NCBI GenBank assembly: GCA_022828595.1
Contig: JAKGHH010000004.1
Span: 22,452,372 to 22,516,371, forward strand
From: Nelumbo lutea
Taxonomy: Eukaryota > Streptophyta > Magnoliopsida > Proteales > Nelumbonaceae
DNA length: 64,000 bases
Direction: 5' to 3'
Part shown: piece by piece, positions 21,601-35,700 of the stretch
Position numbering within the stretch: the stretch's first letter is position 1
How the letters are laid out: every line of letters starts with the position of its first letter
Notes under the pieces: generated by a model
Seen by the model: the letters and a program-made list of their open reading frames with translations, nothing else
What the model was told of the DNA's origin: nothing
The model's database searches: none
Translations under genes and position numbers: made by a program

Positions 21601-24600
21601 GGAGTTAATCTGGCTAAACAGGCATTGGATATGTATATGTTTCGAGATCCAAGCCTGGACTATATGTTCATGTATGCATATAATTTATGAATTTGAGCGG
21701 AGTATTTTGTGTTTCTGAAGGGAAAAAAAGCATAAAATGGGATCCAAACCAAGTATAATTTGGATCTACCCATCGATGATTGAACCCGAAAGTGGCCCAT
21801 GTTGAAATATGATTCCTCTTGGAAGCTCCAAACTTGTTTAGAACGGATACAATGGGAATGGGGAAAGATATCTCAGACCCAACACCCTATTGCAGCCTTA
21901 TAATTCAGACAACCTAGCAGATCGGTGAATAATTGAGTTGGCTACTTGGCTACACTTACACAGAGGCCCTACCATTCTCCTTGGGAGGTTCATGAACCTG
22001 ATTGTAGTGAATCCCAGACCTGTTTTCTTGCAAACAGATGGGGATTTCATGTTAAATTAACTTAAGAAAATAAATGGTTGGGAGAGGAGAGAGGGCATTT
22101 CACAAAGACTGTTGAGGAAGTTATTTTGTTGTTCTGACCAGTCTGTTGAGGGTTGTTGAAGTTGTGAATAGATGCTCAGTTTAAATCATTTAAATGCCAG
22201 AGAAGGAGGCTCTAGGGAAGACAAAAATGCTGATTCATTGGTTGTCAAGTTGGTCATAAGGCATCCCTAATAATGGGGAGGCATGGGTCGTTCAATCTGC
22301 GGAAAGGCAGGCTCCACACTCCACACTTACTAGTGGGCCTGTGTGCACCTTGCTACTAACCCCACTAATCCATTAATTAGGTCTGGAGTAACAGTGGTAT
22401 AGAATCACACCCCCACAGGGATGAGAGAGAGAGAGAGAGAATGCTTCAGTTGTTGTCTTCCAAACCTTAAACAGCTATTGCTAGTTTCGTATTAGGGTCG
22501 AAAAGTAGGGCTGATAGTATTGGATTCTATACAGGTCATAAAAAATTAAATTTAATTATATAATGTTACTACAAAACATAATACTTGAAGGGTTTTCACC
22601 AAATAAACCCCCTTACTCCTGAGTTTTGATAAATATCACTTGATTCGTTATCTCTTTTATGATACCATTGATTGGTTAAAAGTTTTTCTGGTATCATAGT
22701 CCAACAAAAAATATCAACTTATATTTTTACTTTATAGATATAATATAGGAAAGTTTTCTTAGCCGCGCCTCTGTTATCTATTCTTGAAACTCGATGCTTA
22801 ATTAATGGCTAGCTACCTTTTTCTATTGAAAGTTAAACTGTTGCATCAATTAGGGGAAAATCAATTGTTGAAGCAGTTAAGGGGGGAAAACTTTTGCTCC
22901 CCAGCTTTTCTTTTGAGTTTTGATAGCTACTTGTTAGTCAGCTTGGTAAAATATTCTAGGCAACCTGGGATTCTGAATTGAACTTATATAAATATTTGCA
23001 TGGTCAACTTCCATTAGCAAAACTAAATTGCAACAACTTTCTTTTTTTTCTTAATTCCTTTCAAAACAATTTGAAAATGCAAAGAAAAGTGAATGACAAG
23101 TTCTAAATGGGTAGATGGAGCCCACCACCATGTGTCATTTTATACTTTTGTTCTTCTTGCTAATCAATGTAACAAAGAAAATAAACAGTCACCTTTTTCT
23201 TTTTCTTTTTTATTGCTTAGTTTCTTTCACTTTTTCATATTCTCTTGCTATATTTAAAAGGAGGTTAATGCAAGCTTAAGTTATAGGTCTGAGGCTCAGC
23301 TGGGACTGGGAACAAACAGCAGGTGCCCACTTCAATTATTTATCTCCACATCTAAATTCTGTCATCTGAAGTCATTTTTAAAAGAAGACAAGTTGATCCT
23401 ATTAGGGCTACCTAGCTTTTTTTTGGCTTATTGCAATTAATCACTTTTGCTTGTCACGTGCGTGCATTAGAGAGCTAGGAAAAGAAATGGAGCTGCTATC
23501 CTCACCCCTAATTCGTCATTGGTTCTGTGATTCATAGAGAGAGAGAGAGAGAGAGATTAGGCGGTATTTATTTATTAATACTTAATAGTGAGGGAATTGG
23601 AAAGAGAATTTGAAGTACGTCCCAGGGTGGAATTGGAGCAGAGAGTGTTTCCATCAAAACAAACAATCTTCTTTACATGGCTGCCAACCTCACGTGTGTG
23701 GGGACACATGGGCCCTGGCTGTGGAAAACATGTGACTTCAGCTTATGTACAAATTTGGTGGCCTTGGCTTGACCTACCCACTTGGGTTGGCTCTTGCCAG
23801 TTGGCACTTTTACCCTCTCTCAATTCTCCTTTTTCTTACTACCGGCTAGTAGCTACTAGGGATTGGGCCGATTGGGGTAGTTCTTTCTAGGTAGACGGTC
23901 CCCACTCGGTCACTCACAATTTGGGCCCCCATTCACTCGGTAATGGCTTGGTGGATCTCTCTCTCTCTCTCTCTCTGTTGAGCATCTTTTCCGAACCATC
24001 AGATTGGTATCACTAACGGTCAACCATCCTCATGCAACAAAACAGTCACATGGAAGATCATGGGTCTCGGGCCTATAATAAGTTTGTTTGATTATATTGG
24101 TCAACGGTCAACCATCAGATTGGTATTTATCTGGTTGCTAGACAGTGATTAATGTCTATGAACAGACCACTTTTAGATGTTGCCTGCTAAATGCAGACAT
24201 CCCCACCAACAAAATTCAGTCCACTAACAACTAACATGGTAAAGATAAGTGGATCAAGAAATTCAGAGAACACTCAATTGTATATTCTTGGGTTAATGAT
24301 TATCCGGTGGCCCACACTTTCATGGGCTACAGCTCTATGATCATTCTTGGGTCAATCTTATCATCTCCAACTCGATCGGATGCTTTGCATTCATCAACAA
24401 CTTTTGATGATAGGACTATAATTATTGACTCGTAAATCAAACCCGCCTGAATGCACTCGCTCCCCTAGTCCCCTTTTTTAACAGTTACCGGGTTGGGTAA
24501 TCCAAAGTCGGTTTGATTCTGATATGCTTCAATAATCAATCCGGTTCGGATTCTCAGTTTCTTTCCATTTGCCTGCTAAATGCAGACTTCCGAACATGCC

Positions 24601-26775
24601 CTAATGGGCCAGCACTTTTTAATTGTTATCCCAATTCCCGGTTGCAGTTCGACCTGAGCATTATTGGCCCAAGAATCCATTCTCCAAATGATGGATATTT
24701 GGATCTTATGGGTATGGCCATCCCAACCCAGTTGAAAAACTGGTTCCTATTGTCAACCATGGACATTCAATCCAACCCGACCTCAAAACGGACACGGACA
24801 TGTCAGTGAAGGTGGATTCTTGTGTCGAGTTTCTAAAGGCTACAAAATGGAGCGGGTTGATACAATGAATGTGGATCCACCGTGACACCATCTGATATGA
24901 CTCAATTGGATTGTTTATTAATAACATTCACTATTTGATTTATTAATAATAATATTCAATATTTAAATCCAGGTTAAAAAAAAACCCAATGGGTAAAATT
25001 AGATTATCCTAAAATCGACGAATCTTGATCGCCGGAGATGAGGGATGGTAGAAGGATAACTGTCGAGGGGTCCGAGCAGTGGAAGAGGGTAACCGTTAAG
25101 GACCATTTTCCTGTCCTATATGGATTTGGGTTTTTCTGGTTCCTCAAGATCCTATTCAACGATCACTATTACTAATTAAATGTTGAGCTGAATATTGGCC
25201 AAACTGGTCAAAGCATTTACAATCCATTAGATTAGCAAATGGCAATTGTATCTCTTTTCTTTCTTTTGTTTGGGTAATTTTCATTTTATTTTAATTTTTG
25301 GTATTGTTTCGTATTGCGACACAGAATCAGAATATGGGGCCCACTACCATTCGCCGGGACCACCTACTTGCCACCTGGCATCTTATTTTACGCACCAACG
25401 TCAAAGATCGTCACGCGTAGAGGACTCCCTCAAACAAGCTCTGTAGTCCGTAGTCTGTACCAGTAAGGGTAAAACCGCATCATCATGTAATAAATGGATC
25501 AACACGGAACAAATATCACGCGTCGTATTCGGTATTCCTTCTTTCTCTGTTGGTCTGCTTCTTTCATTCTGCAAAATTTTTACAGTATTCTCTAGTTTAT
25601 ACCCGGAATTTCACAGGCTGTGTTCGCACGTAGCAATTCGAATAAAAAGTGAGTCAAAACTCACGACTCTAAACCGAAAAAGTCGGGAAATACGTTCAGA
25701 AGAATTACATTAAACTATGAACCCTCAACCCTGGGGAGGTGGGTGGGAAATTGGAACCAAGGAAGATCATTTTCGGTTTTTCCTATAAAAACTTGAAAAA
25801 ATGGATTTTTCATTTCCCCGTTTATTTAAATTTAAGCAGATCCTGATTTTGAGAGCGCTGACCATAGGAACAGGAACTTGAACGTCAGGTGTTGCTTTTC
25901 TTGACTTTATAGAAATGTATTTTGATGAGTTGATGAAGAGGGAAATAGGGCCGAGCAATATCTCTCTGTGCAATGTAAGTATACAATGATGTGATGATGT
26001 ATATTATTTCCGACGCTCTCTCGTTGGGTGGGAAGAAAATTAGCCTGAAGTCGTTCTCACGCTGTCGTGTTTTCTTTTGGACTCCCTCTCTTTTTCGCGT
26101 GCCTCCTCTGAGTTTTTAACTTTTATTTTGGTGGAGAAGAACTTTGAAGCTTCGTGGGCGTGGGGAAGGACTAACTGGAATTCAAGCTTTCACTCCGTAA
26201 CCCCTAAGTTCAATTGATTGCGATTTGGGCATGAGAAAACCACTGAACAATTAGGAGATATGCAAGGAAATAGGTAGGAATTTGGGATTTAAGCATGTGG
26301 GGGCTTTTGTCTTTGCTCATTTTGGTAAGCTGGGTATAATGCATTTGTTCTTGCAAGTTTCTGTATATTTCGATGAACTCGCTTGTGCTCAGAAAAGTAT
26401 TTGGTGATCTGAGTTTTCTGTTTTCAGTGGAAACGCTCTCGTGATCTAGGTTTTGCAGTTTTGCTTATCAGTTTCGAAGTCTCTCAGTGACATAGAGTGA
26501 TTATAGATATGGGGTTTTGATTGGCCAAGTTATTGCCGAGTGAGAGATCTATTATCTAGTGCGGAGATTTGGATTTTGGAAAAGAGAAGGGATTGATCAC
26601 TGGCTTCAGTTCAGAGGAGACTGCTTCCAATGTTTGAGTTTTTTCTGTAGAGACATTGTGGTTTGTGAAGTCCTCGGAAAAGCTTTGAGGTTTGGGTATA
26701 ATTGATTGTACAATTTCATCTGAGTGGGAATTCTAGGTTTGGATCTTTTGATCATAGAGCGAAATTTCGGTAGAG
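21601..26775 (+). other. Spacer and PERK 5' region
   Basis: No convincing gene is seen between 21601 and the PERK start. Short GA or CT microsatellites occur at about 22421-22439, 23539-23557 and 23957-23977. Repeat-like 'aaccatcagattggtat' words occur near 24000 and 24110. A TATA-like CTATAAAAA at 25783-25791 is a possible PERK core promoter, but it would leave a leader of almost 1 kb, perhaps with an unrecognised 5' UTR intron. No regulatory site can be assigned with confidence. Confidence 0.35.
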
Positions 26776-29700
26776 ATGGCGTCACCTGTTTCAAATTCTC
26801 CTCCTGCTGCAGTTCCGCCGGCTTTGGCTACTAGTCCACCACCTTCCCCGTCAACGGCTGCGGAATCTCCCTCAGTGACTCGGCCCAATGCCACTCCGGG
26901 CTCACCGGCGCCCACAATTCCACCAGTTCAATCCCCTCCCCCGCCTGCTACTACCGTTCCTCCTCCCGCTACACCATCGCCCCCACCGCCAACTCCTACT
27001 GCTCCCCCTCCAGCACCGCCACCTTCTCCTCCTGCAGTCTCCCCACCACCGGCTGTGCCTTCATCACCCTCCCCAGTAGTATCCCCTCCACCTCCCGTTG
27101 TGGTTCCCTCTCCACCTCCTCCTGCAGGTTCTCCCCCTCCCCCAGTTTCCCGTTTGCCACCTGCAGCATCACCGCCTCCACCTCAAGCAGGCTCACCTTC
27201 TCCGCCGCCAGCAGCTGTCTCTCCTCCTCCTCCTCCTCCTTCGGCCACTGTTCCGCCCCCATCGCCCTCCAATTCTCCCCCAACACCGTCGACTGAACCT
27301 CCTGCAGGTTCACCTCCACCTCCACCTCCCCCTTCACCTCGAAGGCATGCACCCCCTCCTCCTGGTTCTCAACCGGCACCTCCACCATCCCCAAAGTCTC
27401 CTCCAGCCCCATCGTCACCATCACCCAGTGAGCCAGCGGTTGCCACTCCACCACCTCCCTCGCCCCCTTCTCCTTCTTCTTTTTCTCCTCCTCCTCCTCC
27501 TCCTAGTAATTCATCTACTCAAAATCCTTCACTTCCCTCACCATCTTCTCCAACTGATCCTACAAATGCATCACATTCCATCTCACCTCGTGCTGTAGTG
27601 GCAATTAGTGTTGTAGCTGGCTTTATAGTTCTTGCTCTGATTGGAATAGCCGTCTGGTGTGTAAAGAAGCAAAAGAAGAAAAGTGTCGGATATAATGGTG
27701 GCTATATCATGCCTTCGCCAACAGCCTCTTCCCCGAAGTCGGGTAGTGCTTTAAACATTCAATTGTTCTTTACAAGTATTTATCTTATGGATAACTCAAC
27801 TGTCATCCAGCCCTTCAAATTTTGGGTGCTTTTATTTAGCTTTTCTTATCATGTGGCTTAAGTTAGATTCAGTTCAAAATCTGGTGTATAACCATTAGTG
27901 GGATAATAACATTGGTATTTGGTGTATAACCATTCTCTCAATATCTGATATCCATACATATACTATTGAATTGGTACATTGTGAATCTTTTTATAATTAA
28001 AATAATTAAACAAGAGGTTAGGCAATATTTTCTTGATAAAGCTTTTAAACTTTACTTGAATAGTTTTTTCTTTTTTCTATGCACTTGAAGGCCATGCAAT
28101 TAAAGTTAACTAGGCCTGCATCTCTTCTTCAGATTCATACATTTTAAAGGCCCATTCTTCAGCTCCACTTGTAGGAAGTGGCTCTAGCAGTGGTTTTATG
28201 TATTCACCATCGGAGCCAGGTGGTTTGAGCAATTCAAAGTCATGGTTCACATATTCAGAACTAGTAGAGGCCACAAATGGTTTTTCCCCACATAATCTTT
28301 TGGGCGAAGGTGGATTTGGTTGTGTGTACAAAGGTTACCTGCCAGATGGAAGAGAGGTGGCTGTGAAACAGCTCAAGGATGGTGGTGGACAAGGAGAGCG
28401 TGAATTCAGAGCTGAAGTTGAAATTATTAGCCGTGTACACCATCGCCATTTGGTTTCACTGGTTGGCTACTGCATATCAGAGAGTCAGAGATTGCTGGTT
28501 TATGATTATGTCCCGAACAACACTCTTCATTACCATCTGCATGGTAAGTTGTACTGTTTAGCTTTCTTGAGTTCATTCATGCACAAGAGTTAAACAATCT
28601 TCTGTGCTCTGTTCTACATATTGTAGGGGAAGGGAGGCCAGTTATGGAATGGGCGACCAGAATTAAGGTTGCTGCTGGTGCAGCTCGCGGAATAGCTTAC
28701 CTGCATGAAGACTGTAATTGTTTTTCTTGTTGCTTTGAATTTAGTTAGTCTATCTTTTTATTGTATTTTCACCACACTCATTACAGAGATAAAGTGAGCT
28801 TACTACATGAATGCACAATAATACCCTAGTGGAATTAATCCAACCAACCAGCCAAGCTGAGGCAAGCTTTATCCAGCTTCTCTTGCACTGTCAAACCAAG
28901 AGCCGAGATTTTAGAATCCTATAAAGTCAACAATTGTAGGCCCAAGAGTGTCATCATCGCCTTATCTATATGGGGCCGGCTACATGATTCCTGCTTTGCC
29001 AATCTGTTCCATTTAATCCATATCCACTTTAAATTATTAGTGGTTAAATCATTTCTTACTACTTCTACCCATGTCTGTTTTGGTCTACCCCAAGCTCTTC
29101 TGTCCCCTTCAGTGTGTAACAAATCACTTCTTCTAACTAGCGCAATTGGTGGTCTTCTATGAACATGCCCAAACCATCTTAGTCTAGTCTCTCCCATTTT
29201 ATCACCTATTGGAGCTACTTCTAGGCTCCTACGGATTGCTTAATTCCTAATCCTATCGTTTCTAGTGTTTCCACTCATCCATCTTAGCATTCGCATTCTA
29301 CCACATTCATTTTCTGGACATGTTGTTTCTCAACTGCCTAACACTCTGCTCCATACAACATAGCTGGCCTTACAATTATATAGAATTTTCCTTTTAACCC
29401 AAGTGATATTTTCCTATCACATAAAATTTCATATGCACCCCTCCATTTTTCCCATCCTACTCTAATTCTTTAGGTAAGATCCTCCTCAATTTAAGAATAG
29501 CAACGGGGTGTGGTGGGGCTGGGTTTTGCATGCCTCGTTCTCAACCCCTAACTCAAACACCATCCACCAAACCCCACCGGGGCTAGAAATCCCAACCCCA
29601 TCCTTGTCCCCATGGGCAACAAGGATCCCCAAATTTGCCCCATCTCACCCCGGTCATTCCTATTTGCAAATTTATTTATTTATTTATTTGTGAGTTCTAA

Positions 29701-32700
29701 GCTCCCTTGAAACCTGCCCCAAAGTCCGACTAGTGGTAAAAAAACCCACCCAGACTAGGGCGGGGTGGAGCTCCACAGGGACGGGTCAAATTGCCATCTC
29801 TACTCAATCTCTCCCTTGTTATGAATTGTTGAACCAAGGATGGTAGTCTACTCTCTCTCACTCCTAGGCCCAAGAATGTGTGGTCACTAAATAAATGGAG
29901 CATACATTAATTATGTAAAATATAATATAATAAGCAAGACCAGGGAAAAGATTATGTCAGCCCTACTCCTGGTTGTTTTGGCCAGATGAACTCAATAGAG
30001 GCTTTGGCCTTTTGGTCATAAGCCCAAAATTATTATCATGCTTGCTTAAGCATGAGTGTATGACAAACTCGCTCCACTCATTGACAACCTAACTGTAAGG
30101 GATACCAAGAAATCATGTCAGTTGGACATAGCACAAGTATTCTTTACATAAAAGATAGTTCATGGATATATACAATAAAAAAGCTCAAGAAACTTGAAAA
30201 TCAAAGTTTTATCACTATGGATATATTTTTTTTTTTGTTGATTTTTTGGTCATCAGCTTGAAGCATCATTACTATCCTGAAAATTGATATTTTGTCAAAT
30301 TGTAATATGGTGTCCATATGAGGGACAACTAGAACACTTGGTTTTTAGTAAAAGGAACCTTAATGTTCCAACATATGAACTTTTTTTAAAGTAGGTAAAG
30401 TATTGAATTGTATTAAAAACTAAAGCCAATTACGTCGGCCCATGTACAAGGAGAGCCTGTACATTGGGAATATATAAAAAACCTGAGTAATCACCCAAAA
30501 AAGGTCCAGCTTGCTAAAAAGAGATAAGCTGGACACCATGAAAAGCCCTTTGTACACTCAACCAGGAACATGTTAAACCTATAAGATTGTTCTTAGCTGA
30601 GTCTAAATCAGAAAATTTGTTGTAAAAAATGCAAAGATTTCCTTCCTTCCATAGAGGCCACAATATGGCAGCTGGAAAAGTCCTCCATAACAATTTCGGA
30701 ATTTCCCCCCTTCAGTTCAAATCCTTGATTGCTCATCCCTGCAGATGCTGAAAGACTGACTCAAGTGCGCATTGTACAACAAAACAGGACCATGCCATTG
30801 CCCACAACTGGTGAGAAAAGCTACAATGAGGTCATTGGAGGATTCAGGCAACTCATTACATAAAGGACACAAAAAATACTAGGTAGAGGCATCCCATTTT
30901 TGATCAGGTCTGAAGTTAAACATCTGCCAAGAGCTGCAGTCGAAACCAGGAAGGCTATTTTTGATGGGATGTGGGGGCTCCAGATTAAAGCCACAGGGAA
31001 ATCATTTTCCCTAGACAAGAGGTTATTGTAGAAAGATTTATAAAAAAAAAAAGAGGTTATTTGTAGAGAGACTGAGTTGAAAACTTGCCTGAACTCTCCC
31101 ATGACCAAATTCTTTCATCACCAGTTTGAGGGTTAGGCTTTGTATTTTGAATGGGACATATGAACTTCTTTATGAAGTTATATGTTAGTAATCAGTTACG
31201 GAGGCTCTATTCCACATTGCCCCCTGGTATAATTGGTAAAGTCTCTTGGTGTACATACCAAGGACCTGAATCAAATTCTTCCTCCATTCTAACAACTGCA
31301 GGCAGGACATTTATGGGTCTGTTACACCTGATACTGCTATTTAGTGATCTGGGTTCCCAGGGATGGCATAAGAGCAAAACGACTTCTGCTAGCATGGTCA
31401 CCACCCTGTAGTAGAGCCTGTGTTGAGGGCCCGGGAATAGGATATCGTTACGGGTCGGTCCACGGGGAAAACCTCCTGTTTTCCCTTGTTCCTTCCTGCT
31501 CGTGATGAACCTATCTTGGCGCCTTTGGTGATTTGTCCAAGAGATCACCAACTCTCCTAACTCACTCTTGACTGAATAATTTGCTATCTCATTCAATAAT
31601 GGGGTCTCCTTAAATAGGATATTACAAGAGTCCTAATCAAGGAGAGTCTCCTTGCTGAATAGGGAGACTTCCAGTTCTATCTTGCTAAGGATAAGATAAG
31701 CTAATCCTAAATTGATAAGCTACTAACAAGATAAGATAAGCTAAGCTAATCCTAATCTGATAAGCTATTAACAAGATAAGATAAGAGATAAGAACAAGCA
31801 AAATGAGCTAATCTGATCTAGATAAGGCTGTTGTTGCCGAATTGGGTAGGATGAGCATCACTGAATCCTTGCTGCTGCTGGCGGTGGGCCCGGGGCCTGT
31901 TACTGCCGGCGGCGATGGTACGTCTTCCCGAGGAAGGCATCCATAACATTACTCCCCTCCTGGACTACGAGCTTGTCCTCAAGCTCGAAAGTTGGATATG
32001 TGGCTTGGAACTCTGCCAATGGGATCCATGTGGCTTCTGTTGGTGGTAGATCACACCATTCCACCAAGACTTCAAGGATTCCACAATTGAAACGAGAGCG
32101 GGTGACAATTTTAGGCTGGGGGACCAGTTTGCCATCTTTCAAGGGTGGCAGGGAGGGAACTTGGTCCGGGGGAACACCTATAAATGGTTTCAGCAAGGAG
32201 ATGTGGAAGACATCATGAATTCGGCTAGTCTCTGGCAATTCCAACTGGTAGGCCACACTGCCAATCCGTTGTAGAACCTTGTAGGACCCATAGAACTTCG
32301 GGGCAGCCTTGTGGCGCACCACAGTTTCCGGTGGTGCTTATCATAGTGGAGCTTCATGCGGAGCTGGGCCTGCTGTAAGCGAATGCGGACGTTGGCGAGG
32401 AGGGCGTTGCGGTCCTGTAAGGAGTGATCGACTGCGTCCAAGCGAGTAGATCCGGGCTCGTAGTACATCAAGCGGGGAGGATCCCTGCCGTAAATGACGC
32501 GAAAGGGAGTCATGCCGAGGGAGGAATGGTAGGCTGTGTTGTAGCAGTACTCGGCCCAAGGAAGCCATTCCAACCGCCGTCGAGGTTGATCGCCTACGAA
32601 ACAGTGGAGATACATCTCGATAGTGCGGTTAACCACTTCCGTCTTGTGGCCGGTAAGCTGATGAGTAGGCCAGGGTGCTGCCATGTAGTTGAAATAACTC

Positions 32701-35700
32701 TTTCCAGAAGGCACTAGTGAAGACTAGGTCTCTATTGCTGACGATGGATTCCGGCAACCCATGTAAGCGAAAGATATGTGTAAAGAAGGCGAGGGCAACC
32801 GAAGTGGCACTGTACGAGTGTGATAGAGGAATGAAGTGTGCGTATTTAGAGAAGCGGTCGACTACCACAAAGAGAACTGATTTGCCCCCTACCTTGGGAA
32901 GTCTCTCAATGAAGTCCATGGAGATGTCGGCCCAGATCTGCGATGGGATGGAAAGGGGCTGAAGGAGGCCTGTTGGGTGTAGGTTTTCCCATTTGTGTTG
33001 TTGGCATGTGGAGCAATTCTGGACAAAATCTCAAATAGAAGTCTTCATACCTCGCCAATGGAAATCAGTCCGAATGCTGTGTAGTGTTTTTTGAATGCCC
33101 TCATGGGTGGAGTTATGGATGCTGGTGATGATGGTGGGAATCAATGGGCAGTCTGCTGGAAGATGGACTCGTCCCTTATACAGTACCAACCCGTCGTGAA
33201 GTGACCAATCGGGGTCGGCCGTGCCGGTCTAGATCTTCTGTAGTAAGAGCGACCATTCCGGGGACTGTGGTGCTGCCTTGTTAATGTTGTCAAACAGAGA
33301 AATCCGAGGTTGGGAAATGCTACATAGAACCATCGCGTCTTCTTCTCGCCTAGACAAGGCATCAATTGTGCGATTAGAGGATCCCGCCTTATATTCCACC
33401 CGGAAGTTAAACCCGAGCAGTTTGCTTAACCCAATGCTGCTGAGGGGAAGTGGTGAGACGCTACTCTAACAGGTATTCGAGGCTGTAATGATCAGTTTTG
33501 ACGATGAATGACCGTCCCCACAAATACGGCCTCCAATGCTGGATGGCTCGGGCAAGGCCGATTAGTTCGCGCTCATAGGCTGGAAGCTTCAGATGTCGGC
33601 CGGCCAATCTGCGGCTGAAGAAAGTGATCAGGTGCCCTTGCTGCTATAGTACGACCGTGATACCCACTTCGGAAGCATCACACTCAACTGTAATTGAGGG
33701 CAGTGCATTTCGTAGTGATAGAAAAGCTTCATCAGCTGCGTCGTCCCACCGGAAGGAGTTTCTCTTCAACAAGTTGGTTAACGGGGCTGCCAACACTCCA
33801 TAGTTCTGTACGAATTTGCGGTAGTAACCCGTTAAACCGAGGAACCCGCGTAAGGCCTTGGCGGATTGAGGTTTGGGCCATTCTGTTATAGCCTGAATCT
33901 TGGAACTATCAACTGTGACACCCTGCCCATGGATGATGTGGCCGAGGTAAAGAACCTATCGTTCCCCGAAGGAGCACTTGGACCATTTTAGGAATAAGCT
34001 GTGTTGGCGTAGGAGTACGAAAATGGTTCTCAGATGGTGGACGTGCTCTACCCATGATTTGTTGTAAATGAGGATATCATCAAAGAAAACTAAAACAAAT
34101 TTGCGCAGATGGGGCTGGAATACCTCATTCGTTAGTGCCTGAAATGTAGATGGTGCATTGGAGAGTCCGAATGGCATGACTAAAAATTCGAAGTGGCCAT
34201 GGTGGGTGCGAAAAGCAGTCTTCACGTCACCGGGAGCCATGCGAACTTGGAAATATCCGGACCTGAGGTCCAACTTAGAGAAATACTGGGCACCATGCAA
34301 CTTGTCCAACAGTTCGTCCACAACGGGAATAGGGAACTTATCTTTGATCATCTAGTCATTGAGTTCTCTATAGTCAACACAGAACCTCCATGTTCCATCC
34401 CACTTTGCCACCAACAGAACCGGCGAAGAGAAGGGGGAGTGACTTTTGCGTATGATCCCTTGGTTCAGCATCGTTGTACATTGTTTTTCTATCTCATCCT
34501 TCTGCAAGTGAGGGTAGCGATAAGGCCTGACAACAACTGGTGCTGAACCCGCCACCAAAGGAATATGATGGTTGCAAGCTCGGGAAGGGGGAAGGCCCTT
34601 TGGTTCCTAGAACAGATCTGAAAACTCAGCGAGAAGTTTTTCCATGGCTGTCGGTTATGTTTGGAGTGCATGAACCTGCGGTGTCTTTTCTTTAACCCTG
34701 CAACCGTGCCATGAAACTTGCTTGCCATTCAGGTGGAAGGTCATGGTGAATGCGCTGAAGTCCCACAAAATCGGGCCTAGGGTAATTAACCATTTGACCC
34801 CGAGAACAATATCGAACCCATCCAATGAGAGTACAAATAAATCAACAAGGATTAGTTCAGAATTGACCTGTACTGGGACGTCCTTACAAATTCCTGGACT
34901 ATGAACTTTTTTCACCATTTGCGACGGCTACCTGTAGTCGCGGCTGGAGTTCCATTGGTAGTTTTAATTGCAAGGCTGCATGTTCACTTATGAAGTTGTG
35001 TGTGCTCCCTGAATCGACGAGAATGCTGACCTGCGATCTGTGCCTGTAACTGCATGGTCTGAGAGGTTTTATTACCGGTGATTGCATGGAGAGAGATCTC
35101 TGGTTCGAATGTGACGGGTTCCCCTTCCTCCTCCTCTTGCTCATCTATGAGAAGGCAGAAAAGCCTCTTGCATCTGTCCCGTCGAGTAGAGGTCATCACA
35201 GTTGAAACATTGACCTCTCACTCGGCGCTCTGCCATTTCTGCCCTGGTCAAGCGCTTGATGGGAGGAGTGACCATGTTACTGCCTGTACTTGTCATTGCT
35301 CTAGAGGTGGTGGTCATGGGAGGCTTCATTTTCCGGCTGGTAGCAGAAGAGGGGGTCGTTGCTGCTGGTCTTGGGGGCACCCACGAGTTCGGTGGACGAC
35401 CCACATTAAAAATTCCGCGGCTGAGCTGCAGCTTGCGCTCAAATGCGTGGGCTAAGTTCATGGTTGTGACCAAATTTGGGGGATTTTGCATCTCAACATC
35501 CACTCGCAGGGGTTCTGCTAACCCTGCTGTGAACATAGCTACTTGCTGGTCTGGTTGCACGGAGGATGCCCTCGCGAGGAGGGTTTGGAACTATCGCTGG
35601 TATTCAGCAACTGTTCCGGTCTGTTTAAGGTTAATTAGCTCGCCCAGTGGGTTGCTGGTCAATGGGGGTCCGAACCGAAGAAGGCAATAGGATTTAAACT

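Noticed and set aside
23588..23890. 100-codon frame upstream of PERK
   Set aside because: No recognisable domain, no splice partners, and unrelated to either neighbour.
25783..25791. TATA-like CTATAAAAA as the PERK promoter
   Set aside because: Kept only as a possibility: it lies nearly 1 kb before the start codon, and such words are frequent in this AT-rich sequence.
26996..27598. Long frames on both strands overlapping the PERK proline-rich exon (152 and 166 codons)
   Set aside because: They are by-products of the CCN-rich proline/serine codons, giving Leu/His-rich or Glu/Val-rich shadows. No independent evidence of coding.
29508..29693. 61-codon frame in PERK intron 3
   Set aside because: Lies wholly in a hAT-like MITE and reflects its CCC-rich repeats.
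31973..32218. Plus-strand frames over the gypsy pol
   Set aside because: Antisense shadows of the chromodomain and integrase region.
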